A stretch of 64,000 nucleotides of DNA from Buddleja alternifolia (GCA_019426215.1 CM033393.1:24864591-24928590), one strand, 5' to 3'; counted from the first letter of the stretch, positions 47,067 to 58,061 are shown. Notes: generated by a model not told the origin, from the letters alone. Numbers and translations are program-made.

Positions 47067-47399
47067 TATAGAGAGGAAAAGAGAGAAATACCAGCAAGAA
47101 CCTTCACCAAGGCATACTCAACTTCTCTTAAGATCCCCTTTAAACTTTCCCAATTTCGCTGCCCAAAAAAAAAGATTAGGTATAAACGAAATGCAAGAAT
47201 GCCCGAAAACTCAACGTCATATCAATACTTCATCGCTTTCGAATTCAAAGTAAAGTGGATAAATCCTATAAAAGAATTAGACAAATCCTTAAATTAAAAG
47301 AATTAGACAAAACCCTAAATTTTGATGCAAACAAAGAACACAAATTTGAACAAAAACCAATTGCTTTGAAGTTAAGTGGTTCGATGGGCTTCTGAATTA
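47067..47399 (-). other. Sequence between exonuclease 5' half and Copia-2
   Basis: About 330 bp with no supported coding. It may be an intron of the exonuclease gene, because the coding resemblance stops at about 47400 and resumes near 40077. Confidence 0.4.
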
Positions 47400-47718
47400 G
47401 AAGAAATGAAAGCGTACTTCTCGTTGAAGAGGAAACCGGTTAGAGATTCAGAGATGTCGGGGGAGTGAATGAGTTTGTAGATAAGGCATGGGCATCGACG
47501 CAGAGCTGGAGAATAGCGACGGGGTTGTGGTTGCGGGAGAAGGAGTGGCTCCACTCGTCGTCAAGGCCGACGATGAGGCGGCGGTGGATCCACTCTATTT
47601 TCGAGATCCAATTTAAGACGTTGTCGGGGTCATGGGTGACGATGGTGTAGATAACGTCGTCGAAGAAGGAGATTAGGTATGTGTACGGAGATTCGAGGGG
47701 TTCAATGTCGATCACCAT
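47400..47718 (-). pseudogene. 5' part of split WRN-type 3'-5' exonuclease gene
   Basis: From an ATG at 47718 the minus strand reads about 77 residues including IHRRLIVGLDDEWSHSFSRN and NPVAILQLCVDAH. This is the start of a DnaQ-like WRN exonuclease domain with the DxE motif (LDDEW) that binds the catalytic metal. Near 47487 one base is missing: the downstream frame continues as CLIYKLIHSPDISESLTGFL then FNEKYAF, which is the next part of the same domain. Plants have WRN-like exonucleases that act in DNA metabolism and RNA silencing. The frameshift and the Copia-2 insertion show the gene is dead. Confidence 0.72.
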
Positions 47719-48243
47719 TTTTGGTGATAAATTTGGTGAAATTAGAATGAATTAAGTGTGGTAAATTTTATTTGTCAAGAAAAATCCTAATTCAAGGGTG
47801 TACATGTCATTTTACATTTATCCTAGAGCAGCCCAACTTAGGACTTGTTCTGTAGGCATGATATCCGAGGATAATGGCTTTTATCCCCGAAAGTGTGGAT
47901 GGGAGCCCGGGATGGACGAAGGGCCCGACTTTTTATCACCGAAATAACTGATAACTGGTCCTCCCGAAATAGGTCTGATAACTTATCCTTAATTTTGGCC
48001 TGATGTGGATAATGGAGAATTAACCTACACCCTCAACTTAATATTTTCATGGACGAATTCGCCCCTCTATTTGCTCAAATTTACCAAACTCAAAATTCAT
48101 TCTTATTCCACTAAATTCATCCCCAATATATGGTAGTTGCCCCAATTCATATATTCTCACCCAAATGAGAGCCTCTTCTTCTTCGTCTCAATATTTCCCT
48201 TTTCCTTTTAACCCTCATACACTCAAAACTCCATTTCCTCCCT

Positions 48244-48306
48244 AAGCAAACTGCTCGCAAGTCCACCGGAGGCAAGGCCCTAAGGAAGCAGCTGGCCGCC
48301 ACAACT
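48244..48306 (+). pseudogene. Histone H3 N-terminal tail fragment
   Basis: The plus strand reads KQTARKSTGGKALRKQLAA, the H3 tail from Lys4 to about Ala22, with Leu in place of Pro16 and Thr residues where plant H3 has ATKAARK. The start codon and residues Ala-Arg-Thr are missing, and coding resemblance ends at about 48306. Codon use is GC-richer than the surrounding AT-rich sequence. It lies within the PIF/Harbinger-like element, so it was probably acquired by that element. Confidence 0.75.
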
Positions 48307-48556
48307 CTCCATTTTCTCTCTTTTCACTCTCTCTCTGTGATTCAATCGATCAAAATGGTCCTCTCGTTAATTTCACTACCCTCATTCTGAAACCCACACC
48401 ACCACCGCTTCCATTTGTTCTGGATTCTCCGACAAAAAAGAAAAAGGGAGAAAAATACTAGTAGAAGAAATCATTGGGTTATAGAAAGGGGCAACCACCC
48501 TTGAAGAAATCTCATCTCTCTGTTCCCTCATTTTTTTGCTTTTGAGCTATGGATAC

Positions 48557-49412
48557 TAGGGGTGTTCGTGGTGCGGTTTCGGTTTTTTTTTTACTAATTT
48601 GAAATCGAATTGCCAAGTGCGGTTTTTCAGTAGAGAAATCTCAAATTACCATTTTGAAAAATAAAATCAAGGGTGCGGTTTTGAGCGGTTTTGGGCGGTT
48701 TGGTGCATTTTGCGGTTTTTTTCTAACTAAAAAGAAATATTTAAGGATATTTGCATAAAAGTGTAATCTTTTAAACATGGGTTGCCTAGCTAAACCTAAT
48801 AATATATTTCACATAGATAAAAGTTATGCTTAACACAAATTATTAATCCAAAAACTACATAACATAATCAAAAACTTACAAAAACTTAAAATATAGGACT
48901 AAGTCGTCCTACTATATAGTCCATACATAATAATGACTTAGCCTACAAGGCTTAAACGAAAACACTACGAAAGTTGGTCCGCAAGGCTAAAACAAAATTA
49001 GAGAAGTACAAATTCTTTGGTACTTAAACAAAAATTAACTTAAAAAAACAACTTATTAATCTATTAAAAGTTTAGCCAGTTGATAAAATTCTTGCACACA
49101 ACTTCAACAGTGAAGTCCATCGAAGATAATGGCCAATTAAACTCATAGTTAATAGTTAAATGCTTTTAATTTAATAAAAAGGCTAAAATAATATGTAAAT
49201 ATATAAAAAATAAAAATAAATATGTATATATATATATATAAAAAATAAAGGCGGTTTTGCGATTCGGTTTGGTGCGGTTTGGTCCAAAACCACCACCAAA
49301 CCAACTTGGCAGTGCGGTTTTCATTTAAATTGAGACCGCGGCTTGCGCAACAATTTGATGAAAAAGGTTTGGTGCGGTTCAGGCGGTTTCGGAATATTGT
49401 TGCTTAGCCCTA
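48557..49412. mobile_element. Non-autonomous hAT element, 856 bp
   Basis: The 8-bp repeat atggatac (48549-48556 and 49413-49420) precisely flanks a segment starting TAGGGGTGTTCG and ending, inverted, TAGGGCTAAGCA. Subterminal parts contain many gtgcggttt words (left arm) and the same in the right arm, plus aaaccgc inverted copies. The centre is AT-rich without transposase. The precise 8-bp duplication identifies it as hAT. It inserted into the Harbinger-like element. Confidence 0.92.
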
Positions 49413-49891
49413 ATGGATACACATATTCAGATTCACATCCTACATATACAAATGGATGGAAATGGTAAGTTCCACCGCTGGAGAACCTCTTTAAGAATGG
49501 ACAAAATGATTGAAATTTGACTTTATTTGTCCATGGGTAAATTTGTAATTTTAACTTGTCAATGGGGTTATCACTTATACAATATAGATAATAGTGTCCA
49601 GGTTGATAAAAGGATTCAGAGATTATTTTTTTACATAACACATGATTGACTTATCATGTACAGGGTTGTTCCCTCAAATTCATCCTATCCCCACAAATCC
49701 CAGCGTCTTTGAGGAAAAGGTCATTAAGGATTCAGTAATGCCACCTATTTTAGGTGGACCAGTTATCACCCAATTCAATGATAAAGGGTGGGCCCTATAT
49801 CCATCACGGGCCTCCATCCACTGAAAAAAATGGGTACTTCGGGGTGTGATAAAATAGCATATCACCCCAATAACCCGCACAAAACGGGTCC

Positions 49892-50505
49892 TTAAGGCTC
49901 ATTTGGTTGGGGGTTGGGTTTAGATGTAATAAAAGTGTCCAAGCGTTTGAAACCAAAGGGAAGCCCAACCCAATTTTTGGAATCTTGTGTGGTTACTTTT
50001 TTCGGCCCACTTCAATAAAGTTTTTTTCCTGTTTGGTTGGTGGGTTTATGTGGGTTGGGCTTAATACACTTTTGCCCCCATATAATATTGGTAACCCTAA
50101 ATTGCCCTCGTTTAAAATAACCTCCAACTACCCCACCACTACCCCCACACCAAAACCCCTGATCCCACCATTTTAAGGCTGAAGCTTCCCAAAAATGGAC
50201 GAAATTTTCTGCTTCTCTACCGTTTTCTACTGAAACAGGTAAACAATTTTTTTTTTAATTCTGTCGATCCGTTTTTGGAAATAACATTTGACGCCATTCG
50301 TGTCATTTTTCTTCCTGCAACCAACGATATTTGGACACCCTTCTCAGGTAAGTCTACCGATTTACTCCGAAACCCTTTATTTTTTGGAAATTTGATGCAT
50401 TTACAAAGATGATGATGTAAAGTAGATAGTATTATGGCATATATTACAATTATTGTAAATTATTGTTTGTTGTATTTTTCAGTCTCAAATGATGCAGTTT
50501 TCAAT
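49892..50505. other. Spacer upstream of the Sirevirus 5' LTR
   Basis: No supported gene. It contains gttgggtttatgtgggttgggc-like words and the inverted word aagcccaaccca at about 49962, so a degenerate MITE is possible, but ends are not defined. Confidence 0.4.
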
Positions 50506-51985
50506 TGTTAGGAATTTCATGTTAGATGTTTTGATGATGACAAGATAGGGTTTTATGTTAGACCCCAAATATAATGTAAGTTTCTACCTTCATAGATCAA
50601 TTGTATAAGAGTTTGAAAGTATGTAAGTTTGACTAGGCTTGTAATTTTATCTTTGTAGATTTTGGACTAAGTATTAGATACGGAATCGCTAATAGAATTC
50701 TAGGTGAGTCTATTAGAGATGAAGTTGAAGATCAAGGTCTGAAGTCAAGTGAAGATGAAGATTTGTTCTTAGCATCCGTAAAACGCTAAAGAACTATCTC
50801 AGTATTTATGGATCAAGTGCTCAAAACACTCCAGCGATCAATATCAAATTCACATGAAATAAATCCTCAAGTCATGAAGGACTTAAATGCAATCATTGAA
50901 CAGACATTTATTTCCAACAGGAAATAAATTCAAATGCATTAAATCCCTGATAAGTGCATTAAATGTGATAAGCTATTATGACTTGTGGACAAGCCACCTT
51001 TTGACTAGACTGTCAGACTTTTCAGAGTTTAAGATTGCTCACGTCCAATCGAAACCAGTAGGATTTCAGGAATGTCAGAGAAAAGGTAGAATCACGCGTC
51101 GCGTGAAAGGCACGCTCCTACATATGTCCAACGGACATAATCCCAAAAAAATGCCTATAAATACCTTACCTCCAGCAAACCCTAAAAGATAGAGACATAC
51201 GTACATGCACAAGAAAACTTTGCTGAAATTCTCTTTCAAAGAAAAAGCTTAGAAACTCCATAGCCAAAATTCTTCAAGCTTTTTACATACATTCCAGACA
51301 GTCACAAATATCTCAAACCTCTTCAAAAGAAGCCACCTAAACTCGTACTGAGATATTCCAAGTTGTTTGATCTTTCCAAAAACAAACAAAACCTGTGTGA
51401 CAAAACCCTCAACCTTTCATCTGAGTGAGAAAGTTGTTGAAACCCCTTACAGACAGTATTTCTGAGTGAGAGAAGCTTGTAGAAGAAGATCTTCATTGGT
51501 GCTGAAATCTGTGTGATCAAGGAGCCCGAGATCATTTTTCACCTCTTTACTACCTTGTAGAAAATTCTGTGTGATTCTTTGATAATCAACTTAGTAAATT
51601 TCCTCCAAGTGAAAAAGGAGAAGAAGGACGTAGCTGGGATGACATCACCCTGTGAACCTTATACATCTTGTGTTATTTACTTTTATTATTGTCTTGTTTC
51701 ATATTCTCATAGTTATTCTGAAAAAGACAAGCTAAACTGCCAAGCGACTACTTAACTAAAACTAAACGCTAAGCTTTAAAATCATTTACGCAGTGCTAAC
51801 CTTGATTAAGTGATCTAAGCGTTACCCTACTTTGGTAAATTGCTAAAATCACTGAGTCTAAGTTATCTTCACTGAAGCGCCTAACCCAAGCGCCCAACTT
51901 CCTAAGCATTCTAATCTTTAAAAGTGATACGAAATTTTTGAAGTCGAAAAAGACTTCAGGACCTATTCAACCCCCCTCCCTTCTA
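50506..51985 (+). repeat. Sirevirus-type 5' LTR (or solo LTR), about 1.5 kb
   Basis: It starts TGTTAGGAATTTCATGTTAG at 50506 and its first 477 bp match 61580-62056, the LTR after the polypurine tract. It contains a leader with ctcaaacctcttcaaaaga, and ends near ctattcaacccccctccc, at about 51985. No primer-binding site follows; instead the sequence continues into the B3-like gene. So it may be either the true 5' LTR of the element to the right with the adjacent internal part replaced, or a separate solo LTR. Confidence 0.8.
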
Positions 51986-52811
51986 GACCCTTTCGTATGC
52001 CACGTGGGACCACCATCAGTTTGTAGTTTGAGGCATTTTCAATTTTCTTTTCTTCATTCTCTACTCTATTCTAGTAGATTTTTGTGCATAAATTGGCAGT
52101 GTTCATGTTATGTTATGTGTTGTTCGGATTTTTCTAGTTTTGTGTTGTTCGGATTTTTGTGGTTATGTGTTGTTCGGATTAATGTGCACTAGGTGAGTTA
52201 TCTGTTGACCTTGATATGCACTTAAATTTTGAGTACATGAGCGTTTATTTGGACTGTGATTACTGATTATATCATTGCAGAAATGAAGTTTGATTTTTGG
52301 TAGTTTACAATGTCTTTAACTGTGATTATGAGTGCATGGCTTCTTCTTTTGTGTTTTATATAATCATAGACCATGTTTTCATGAATTACATTTTAGTAGG
52401 AGATAAGATGCCAAGTGCTAGAAAGGAAAAGTTGACATAGATGAAGGGTCTATTCATTCCCGAATGGGAGTAAAGACCGGTATATTTTGTAAATTGTTTA
52501 CTATAAAGCAGTGTCAAGTTTGATACATAGTTTGTTTGATCATATGTAGTAATTTTTATATAAATTCAAACTTTGTTTTTAGACGATCCCCGCTTCATTT
52601 GCTGAACTTGCTCGTTTGACCCTTCAATCCCGTCTAACCATAAAAACTATCCTAGCTACTTTTACTTTCGGGGTTGCACGTGTTGATGGTGTGTTGATAT
52701 TGGAGCGTACTGTCACGCCCTGACAGTTTGAAGTATTTTGAGATGACTGGAACGTGTCACCTTGCTCGAGACGAGAGTCTAGAGTCTACTTGAATATTCC
52801 GGAGAAATCTA

Positions 52812-52928
52812 GAAGATTCTAGAAACATCTAGAAGATTTTAGAATGTTCTGGAATGTTCTAGAATAGTATAGAAACTAGTAGAAAGTCCGGAATGTTGTA
52901 GAACATTGTAGAAGGTTCTAGAATATTC
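52812..52928 (+). promoter_or_regulatory. Array of heat-shock elements in the LTR promoter
   Basis: Perfectly spaced alternating GAA and TTC blocks occur: a three-block set at 52812-52824, a five-block set at 52842-52864 (GAAnnTTCnnGAAnnTTCnn repeated with GAA at the end), and a four-block set at 52911-52928. Heat-shock transcription factors bind three or more such blocks. They lie about 160-275 bp upstream of the TATA box at 53087. Binding and heat response are inferred from sequence only. Confidence 0.7.
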
Positions 52929-53086
52929 TGGATACGAGTGGAGCATTGTAGAAGTATCTAGAATTGTGTAAAGACATGTGTAGGTAGAATTATCTAGAAG
53001 CTTCCATATCTAGAAGAATAATCTAGATAATAGATCGTAGCCGTAGGATTAAGTTAATCTTAGCCGTCCATTTCAAGGATGGGTAG

Positions 53087-53095
53087 TATAAATAG
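53087..53095 (+). promoter_or_regulatory. TATA box of the 640-bp LTR
   Basis: tataaatag at 53087-53095 fits the consensus, with the heat-shock array upstream and a gag-less leader downstream. It would drive transcription into the B3 exon. Confidence 0.6.
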
Positions 53096-54244
53096 AGGTT
53101 AGGGGCTCATTTGTAATCAACCAAGTGTAGAATCAAGTCTTGTGAGTCATTGAGGGTAATAGTGTAGTATTCTCTCAAGTTCTACTCTTGTGTTCTTCCT
53201 TCCAAATTTCTTACTCTCTATTGCCAAATTCCTTTTTCACACACGAGCACGTGAGTGATTGTTGAGGCTGACTTAGCACAATCTCGCAAGAGGCGGATTG
53301 AAGGGCTAAGTGCCGCACGGGATGTTAGTATCGAGGCTAAGTCCGTGACAGTACGGAGTGGGATCGATTTCGAAAAATGTATAGTTTGCAAATGGGTGAG
53401 TTCATCCATTTTCATCATCGGGGTGATATGGTTTTTCATGCAACCGTTATGATCCCTAGCGGGTCATCCAAAAAGTACGAGTTTGCCCCAGTGACTAGCA
53501 GTGAGGGTATGTTTTGTATTGCAATTATTATTGTATTTAGTATATGATTATTATGTTTCCTTATTAATTCTAACCAAGATATTTATGTCAAATTACCCCA
53601 ATCACTAGAATCAAGCACTGGCGAAGATGATGATGACGAAGGTGACACGGACGACGTGAGAGAGGAGAATGAAGGAACAGAAGAAGATGATGATGACACG
53701 GATGTGGGTGAAAAAGATGGATTCACGGTTACGGTCCCTTGAAGCGGTGGCTGTGATTATGTCCATCAAAGACTAGCTGCATTGGTTAGTATTTTGTACG
53801 TGTTTTTTCTTCTGTTTTGATGCTTTCGAAAATAATTGTCATAAATTTTTCGTGATAACAATGTATATCATTGTTCCAGTGCATTCTTTCACATGCATGG
53901 AAGGCTTATGGGCTCGATTCAAAGAGGGTAGCGAAGCTAAAACACATTTGGGAAGGAACTGTCATGGATGTGCAACTGAAGTGGAAAGGCAACAATGGAG
54001 TAGAAGGTCAGGGTACGTGCTGGTTCAAAGACGGGTGGGTTGGCTTTGTGACGAAAAATAACATTACTGCCGGGCAACGATTGGCTTTCCTGATAACCGG
54101 TGGATCCGCTCACAAAGTAAAAATGGATGTCAAAAAATTGAGGGGGGCTTGAGGTGGTGTTTAAATTAAAACAATACATGATTGGTATTTTTGGACATTA
54201 TTTTTCTGTGACAATGGTTTTAATTAGGACTGGTATTTGTTGTT

Positions 54245-54836
54245 AAAAGGTTTGGTGAAAAGACCGGTTTAGGATGCAATAAATTCGGTAAACAACCAAA
54301 TAAATCTAATGTTACGGCGAACAACAAAGGAAAGGGTGTTTTCTTTGTTGAGAAAGGTTGACAAAGTCAAACGCTGAATGAACCAAGCAATAATGGTACG
54401 AGGCCAAATGAGAAAGCCAAAGCTGACTCAGGCAAGGGAAAGATAAAAGCAAATGATTCACAAAGACGGGTTAATCCAAACGCTCAAAAGGCTAAGGATA
54501 AACCTGACCACTGTGAATCAAGCGCTAAACGTAAAGCACCAAAAGTGTAACCCAAGCCAGCGCCAAGGAAATACCAGTGTAAAAATCCAAGGGAGTCAAG
54601 ATCATATTATCGATACTATGATAATTATGATTGTGACTATGATTATGATTACTATTATAATCGAGGATATTATTATACACCCAAAAAGCGCACACAACAA
54701 AATGTGAAACCCAAGAAGGCTAGTATTCCTACAGTGAAGACTAGGCAAATATGGGTTCCTAAAGTTCTAATTCAAACTAACAATGCTACTAATGTTAAAG
54801 GACCCAAGGAACAATGGGTACCTAAACAGAAATAGA
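54245..54836 (+). pseudogene. Sirevirus gag C-terminal part
   Basis: The plus reading includes CNKFGKQPNKSNVTANNKGK and FFVEKG, then Lys-rich, Tyr/Asp-rich (YYRYYDNYDCDYDYDYYYN) and VKTRQIWVPK, up to a TAG at 54834-54836. The Tyr-rich stretch and the IWVPK end are typical of the segment before the protease in Sirevirus polyproteins. Several stops break it, and the N-terminal gag with a clear knuckle is missing. Confidence 0.55.
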
Positions 54837-54849
54837 ACTTCCCTTTTCA

Positions 54850-55260
54850 ATGCAGGTACCTAGAGCCAACTCCGATACCTCAGTTTGGTACATTGATAGT
54901 GGGTCATCAAGGCACATGACTGGATCAAAAGATCTCTTGGTCAACACCGCTTGCTGCACTCAGAACCGGTGTATGATTAACAAGCAACATGAGAAGACTC
55001 CATATAAGTTGTGGAAGGGACGTAAGCCTAACGTTTCAAATTTTCATGTATTTGGTTCAAAATGTTTCATTCATAAAAATGGATCCCACAGCCTAAAGAC
55101 ATTTGATCCTAAAGCGGATGAGGGAATCTTTCTAGGCCATGCCAAGAACGGAACGAGTTTTCGCATCCTAGATAAGATCAAATCGAAGGTTGAAGAATCC
55201 ATTCATGTTGTGTTTGATAATCTAACCAAGAACCGAGTAAGGTTAATCCTGATGATATAG
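54850..55260 (+). pseudogene. Sirevirus protease joined to integrase C-terminus
   Basis: The reading has the protease motif WYIDSGSSRHMTG and directly after SKDLLVNTACCTQNRCMI continues with EKTPYKLWKGRKPNVSNFHV, the integrase C-terminal region. The GAG-pre-integrase finger and most of the integrase core (which should lie between) are deleted, without disturbing the frame. A stop follows at 55260. The element therefore cannot integrate on its own. Confidence 0.8.
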
Positions 55261-55272
55261 GAATCGAAGATC

Positions 55273-57169
55273 TTGCCCAACAAGAGTCACAAATCAATCT
55301 TGGTGATGATAGTGATGATGATGAGGATGTTGAGATATAATGTGTCAAATCCTAAGATTACTCATGAGGTTACTAATGAGGACATTGTCAGAATCGCTGA
55401 TGGTCATGAAGAGAATGATCATCAAGAGCAAATTAGAATTGTGAATGATGCAGCGACTACACATGAGACAAATGAGGGTCAAGCGATTGATGATCAAGAG
55501 CCCCTGAACCCGTTCCAACCAGATCGTAAATGCCTTAGAAACCATCCACCAGAGCTAGGTATTGGAGAAATTGAAGCACCTGTTAGAACTAGGTCCTCAA
55601 CAATAAATGAGGCCATGTTCGCAAGCTTTCTATCTCAAATAGAACCAAAGAAAGTGGATGAAGCGCTCAGTGATTCAAGTTGGGTAGAAGCAATGCAAGA
55701 AAAGCTTAACCAATTTGAGAGAAGCAAGGTTTGGACGCTAGTACCAATAACAACTCACTAAGGAGTTATTGGAACTAGATGGGTTTTTAGGAACAAGATG
55801 GATGAAGATGGCATTGTTATAAGAAACAAAGCCAGATTAGTCGCTCAGGGTTATTGCCAAGAAGAGGGTATTGATTTTGATGAGACGTATGCCCCAGTAG
55901 CCCGTCTTGAAGCGATTAGGATGTTCATAGCATTTGCCGCATTCAACAAGTTCACAGTATACCAAATGGACGTGAAGAGTGCATTCCTGAATGGTAAACT
56001 CCAAGAAGAAGTCTATGTGGAGCAACCTCCAGGATTCATCAACAACCATGGGAAAAGTATGGTCTACAAATTGGATACGGCACTCTATGGCCTTAAACAA
56101 GCACCAAGAGCATGGTATGACACTCTCTCTATGTTTCTTATAGGGAAAGGCTTTTCAAAAGGCAGCATTGATACAATGTTATTTAAAATTACCCATAATG
56201 AAGATATTCTCTTAGTCAATTTATGTTGATGATATTATATTCGGATCTACTAATAAGCAATTGTGTGAGAAATTTTCGAAAATGATGCAAGAACAATTTG
56301 AAATGAGCATGATGGTTGAATTAACTTTCTTCGTAGGATTACAAGTTAAACAACTCCCTAATGGCATATTTATTAACCAAACTAAATATACAAGGGATAT
56401 GATTAAGAAATTTGGTATAGAAAATGCATCATCTTCAAAACTTCCAATGAGCCAAACGTTTAAGTTAGATAAAGATGAAAGTGGGAAGAAAATTGATATC
56501 ACTAATTATAGAGGTATCAATGGATCACTTCTTTATCTTACCGCTAGCAGACCTGATATTATGTTTTCGGTATGCATGTGTGCACGCTTCCAAGCTGATC
56601 CTAGAGAATCACACTTAAATGCTACCAGGAGAATCCTTAAGTACCTAAAAGGCACACAGAATGTGGGCTTATGGTATCCAAGGGACTCTCATTTTGAACT
56701 TATTGGTTACTTAGACGCAGATTTTGCAGGATGCAAAATAGATAGAAAGAGTACTAGTGGTACATGTCAATTTCTGGGTGATAGACTAATTTCGTGGCAT
56801 AGTAAGAAACAACAATCCATAGCGACTTCTACCGCTGAGGCAGAACATGTAGCCGCTGGATCTTGTTGTGCACAAATCCTTTGGATGAGGCAACAACTTA
56901 GAGATTATGGAACGATTCTAGGTCCTACCCCAATTCATTGTGATAACCAAAGCGCTTTAGCTATGACCCAAAATCCTGTCCTTCATTCTAGAACTAAACA
57001 CATTGACATTCGCTACCATTTCTTGCGTGACCATGTTCAAAAGAAAGATATCTCCATGCACTTCATTGGAACTGACAAACAACTGGCAGATATCTTCACC
57101 AAAGCGCTCAACGAACAACGCTTTCTCACTTTGAGACGTGAACTAGGTATGATTGATTTAAACGCTTAA
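55273..57169 (+). pseudogene. Sirevirus reverse transcriptase and RNase H
   Basis: Readings 55273-55761 (SSWVEAMQEKLNQFERSKVW), 55798-56229 ([55 protein letters not shown]) and 56261-57169 (ELTFFVGLQVKQLPNGIFIN, SRPDIMFSVCMCARFQADPR, SWHSKKQQSIATSTAEAEH, HCDNQSALAM, ADIFTKAL) make the full RT-RNase H. A frameshift at about 56218 lies just before the YVDD box (tatgttgatgat at 56222), and a TAA lies at 55759-55761. The last reading ends normally at 57169. Confidence 0.9.
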
Positions 57170-58061
57170 ATCATAAAGCATCATATTTTATAGGCATACA
57201 ATTTAGGGGGAATCCACTTTAAATTTATGTTCAAAATGTTTTTCAAAGAATGAAATGAGTCATCAATTTTAGGGTGAACTTTAAAATTGTACTTGTCTCA
57301 ATTCATAAGCGACTGTGATCAAAAATTGATTTTGAAAATTTATGCATTGAACACTAGCGCTTATCTATTATGCATGACAAAATCAATCTCTAATAAAATT
57401 AATTGAAAATATCTTTTATAAATCCAAGCGATTGATTTTATTAAAAATCTTTAACCTTGGGAAATTTATATTTTATTAAAAAGACTTCAGCGTTAAAAGA
57501 TTCCCACTTAAACGCTAAGTATTTTTCTCTGAAAATCATGCATAGTTTTCATCGCTAAAAAGTAGCGTGTGGATAAGTCCAAAAGATTAGATTTGACAAA
57601 TGCCCACACATGCTTATCAAATCAAACTGACGTTTAATGATTCCTATCTAAAAACTAGGCGGTTCAGTAACTGCACCTGTCTGAGTACGTGTCAGTGTAC
57701 TATCAGGCGCGTGTATTTCACGCTACAAATTTCAAAAATATTCAAACGTTTTGAAAAAAAAATAACTGCGGATTTCAAACTTTTATATTTAACAGTTGTT
57801 ACCCTATTTTTCCGCACCATTTGACATCCATATTTATGTGTATACGGCTCAGACTTAAGTTTTGTTATTTTCAAAATTAATCTCTGTACACGTGCCAGTC
57901 ATCTAATAGTTGACGAGTTATTTTTTGCCTCCTATTTAAACCCTTCATAATCTTTACAGTAAACCTTTATCACTTCCAAATTATCCTACTGTAAAATCTA
58001 TTTTCTCCAAGGCAAAAAGACTCTCCTTTCTCCCCTCAACCGAAGCTTTTCCAGTTCATCA
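57170..58061 (+). other. Spacer between pol and extra ORFs
   Basis: Noncoding, AT-rich; the ORFs at 57600-57874 are not supported. Sirevirus-type elements often have a spacer here. Confidence 0.5.

Larger units (their letters stand above)
47841..49891. mobile_element. PIF/Harbinger-like non-autonomous element, 2051 bp with nested hAT
   Basis: TTA at 47838-47840 and 49892-49894 flank ends GGACTTGTTCTGT and, inverted, GGACCCGTTTTGT. The inverted arms remain alignable for about 165 bp (shared words gtggatgg, gggccc, tgataactggtcc, aaatagg, atccttaat). A TTA duplication and GG-starting TIRs are typical of PIF/Harbinger. Without the nested 856-bp hAT element it would be about 1.2 kb. It has no transposase but carries a histone H3 gene fragment at 48244-48306. 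The mapping is by eye. Confidence 0.7.
52711..53350 (+). mobile_element. Solo LTR, 640 bp, inserted in the B3 coding exon
   Basis: The segment starts TGTCACGCCC and ends GTCCGTGACA, so TGTCAC and GTGACA are mirrored ends, and is flanked by gtac on both sides (52707-52710 and 53351-53354). Removing it with one gtac copy restores the uninterrupted reading LERTEWDRFRK of the B3 domain, which confirms the borders. It has a TATA box at 53087-53095 preceded by an array of heat-shock elements. No gag-pol is present. Orientation is plus. Confidence 0.85.
52400..54152 (+). pseudogene. B3 transcription-factor-like gene (REM type), broken
   Basis: Exon 52583-53506 holds a first B3 domain in two pieces (TIPASFAELARLTLQSRLTI, then VARVDGVLILER, and after the LTR insertion EWDRFRKMYSLQMGEFIHFH), followed by exon 53579-53784 with an acidic Asp/Glu linker and FTVTVP, and exon 53880-54152 with a second B3 domain (WKAYGLDSKRVAKLKHIW, GTCWFKDGWVGFVTKNNITA). 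Splice sites are GT..AG and phases agree. B3 domains bind DNA; tandem B3 domains are typical of the REM family. Damage: a 640-bp LTR insertion in the first domain, TGA at 53740-53742, and stops in the poorly matched first exon near 52407-52450. It lies between the Sirevirus LTR and the gag-pol, so it may have been captured by the element. Confidence 0.7.

Noticed and set aside
40110..47071. Target duplication of Copia-2
   Set aside because: The flanks tgcag and tatag differ at two of five positions, so I do not claim a preserved duplication.
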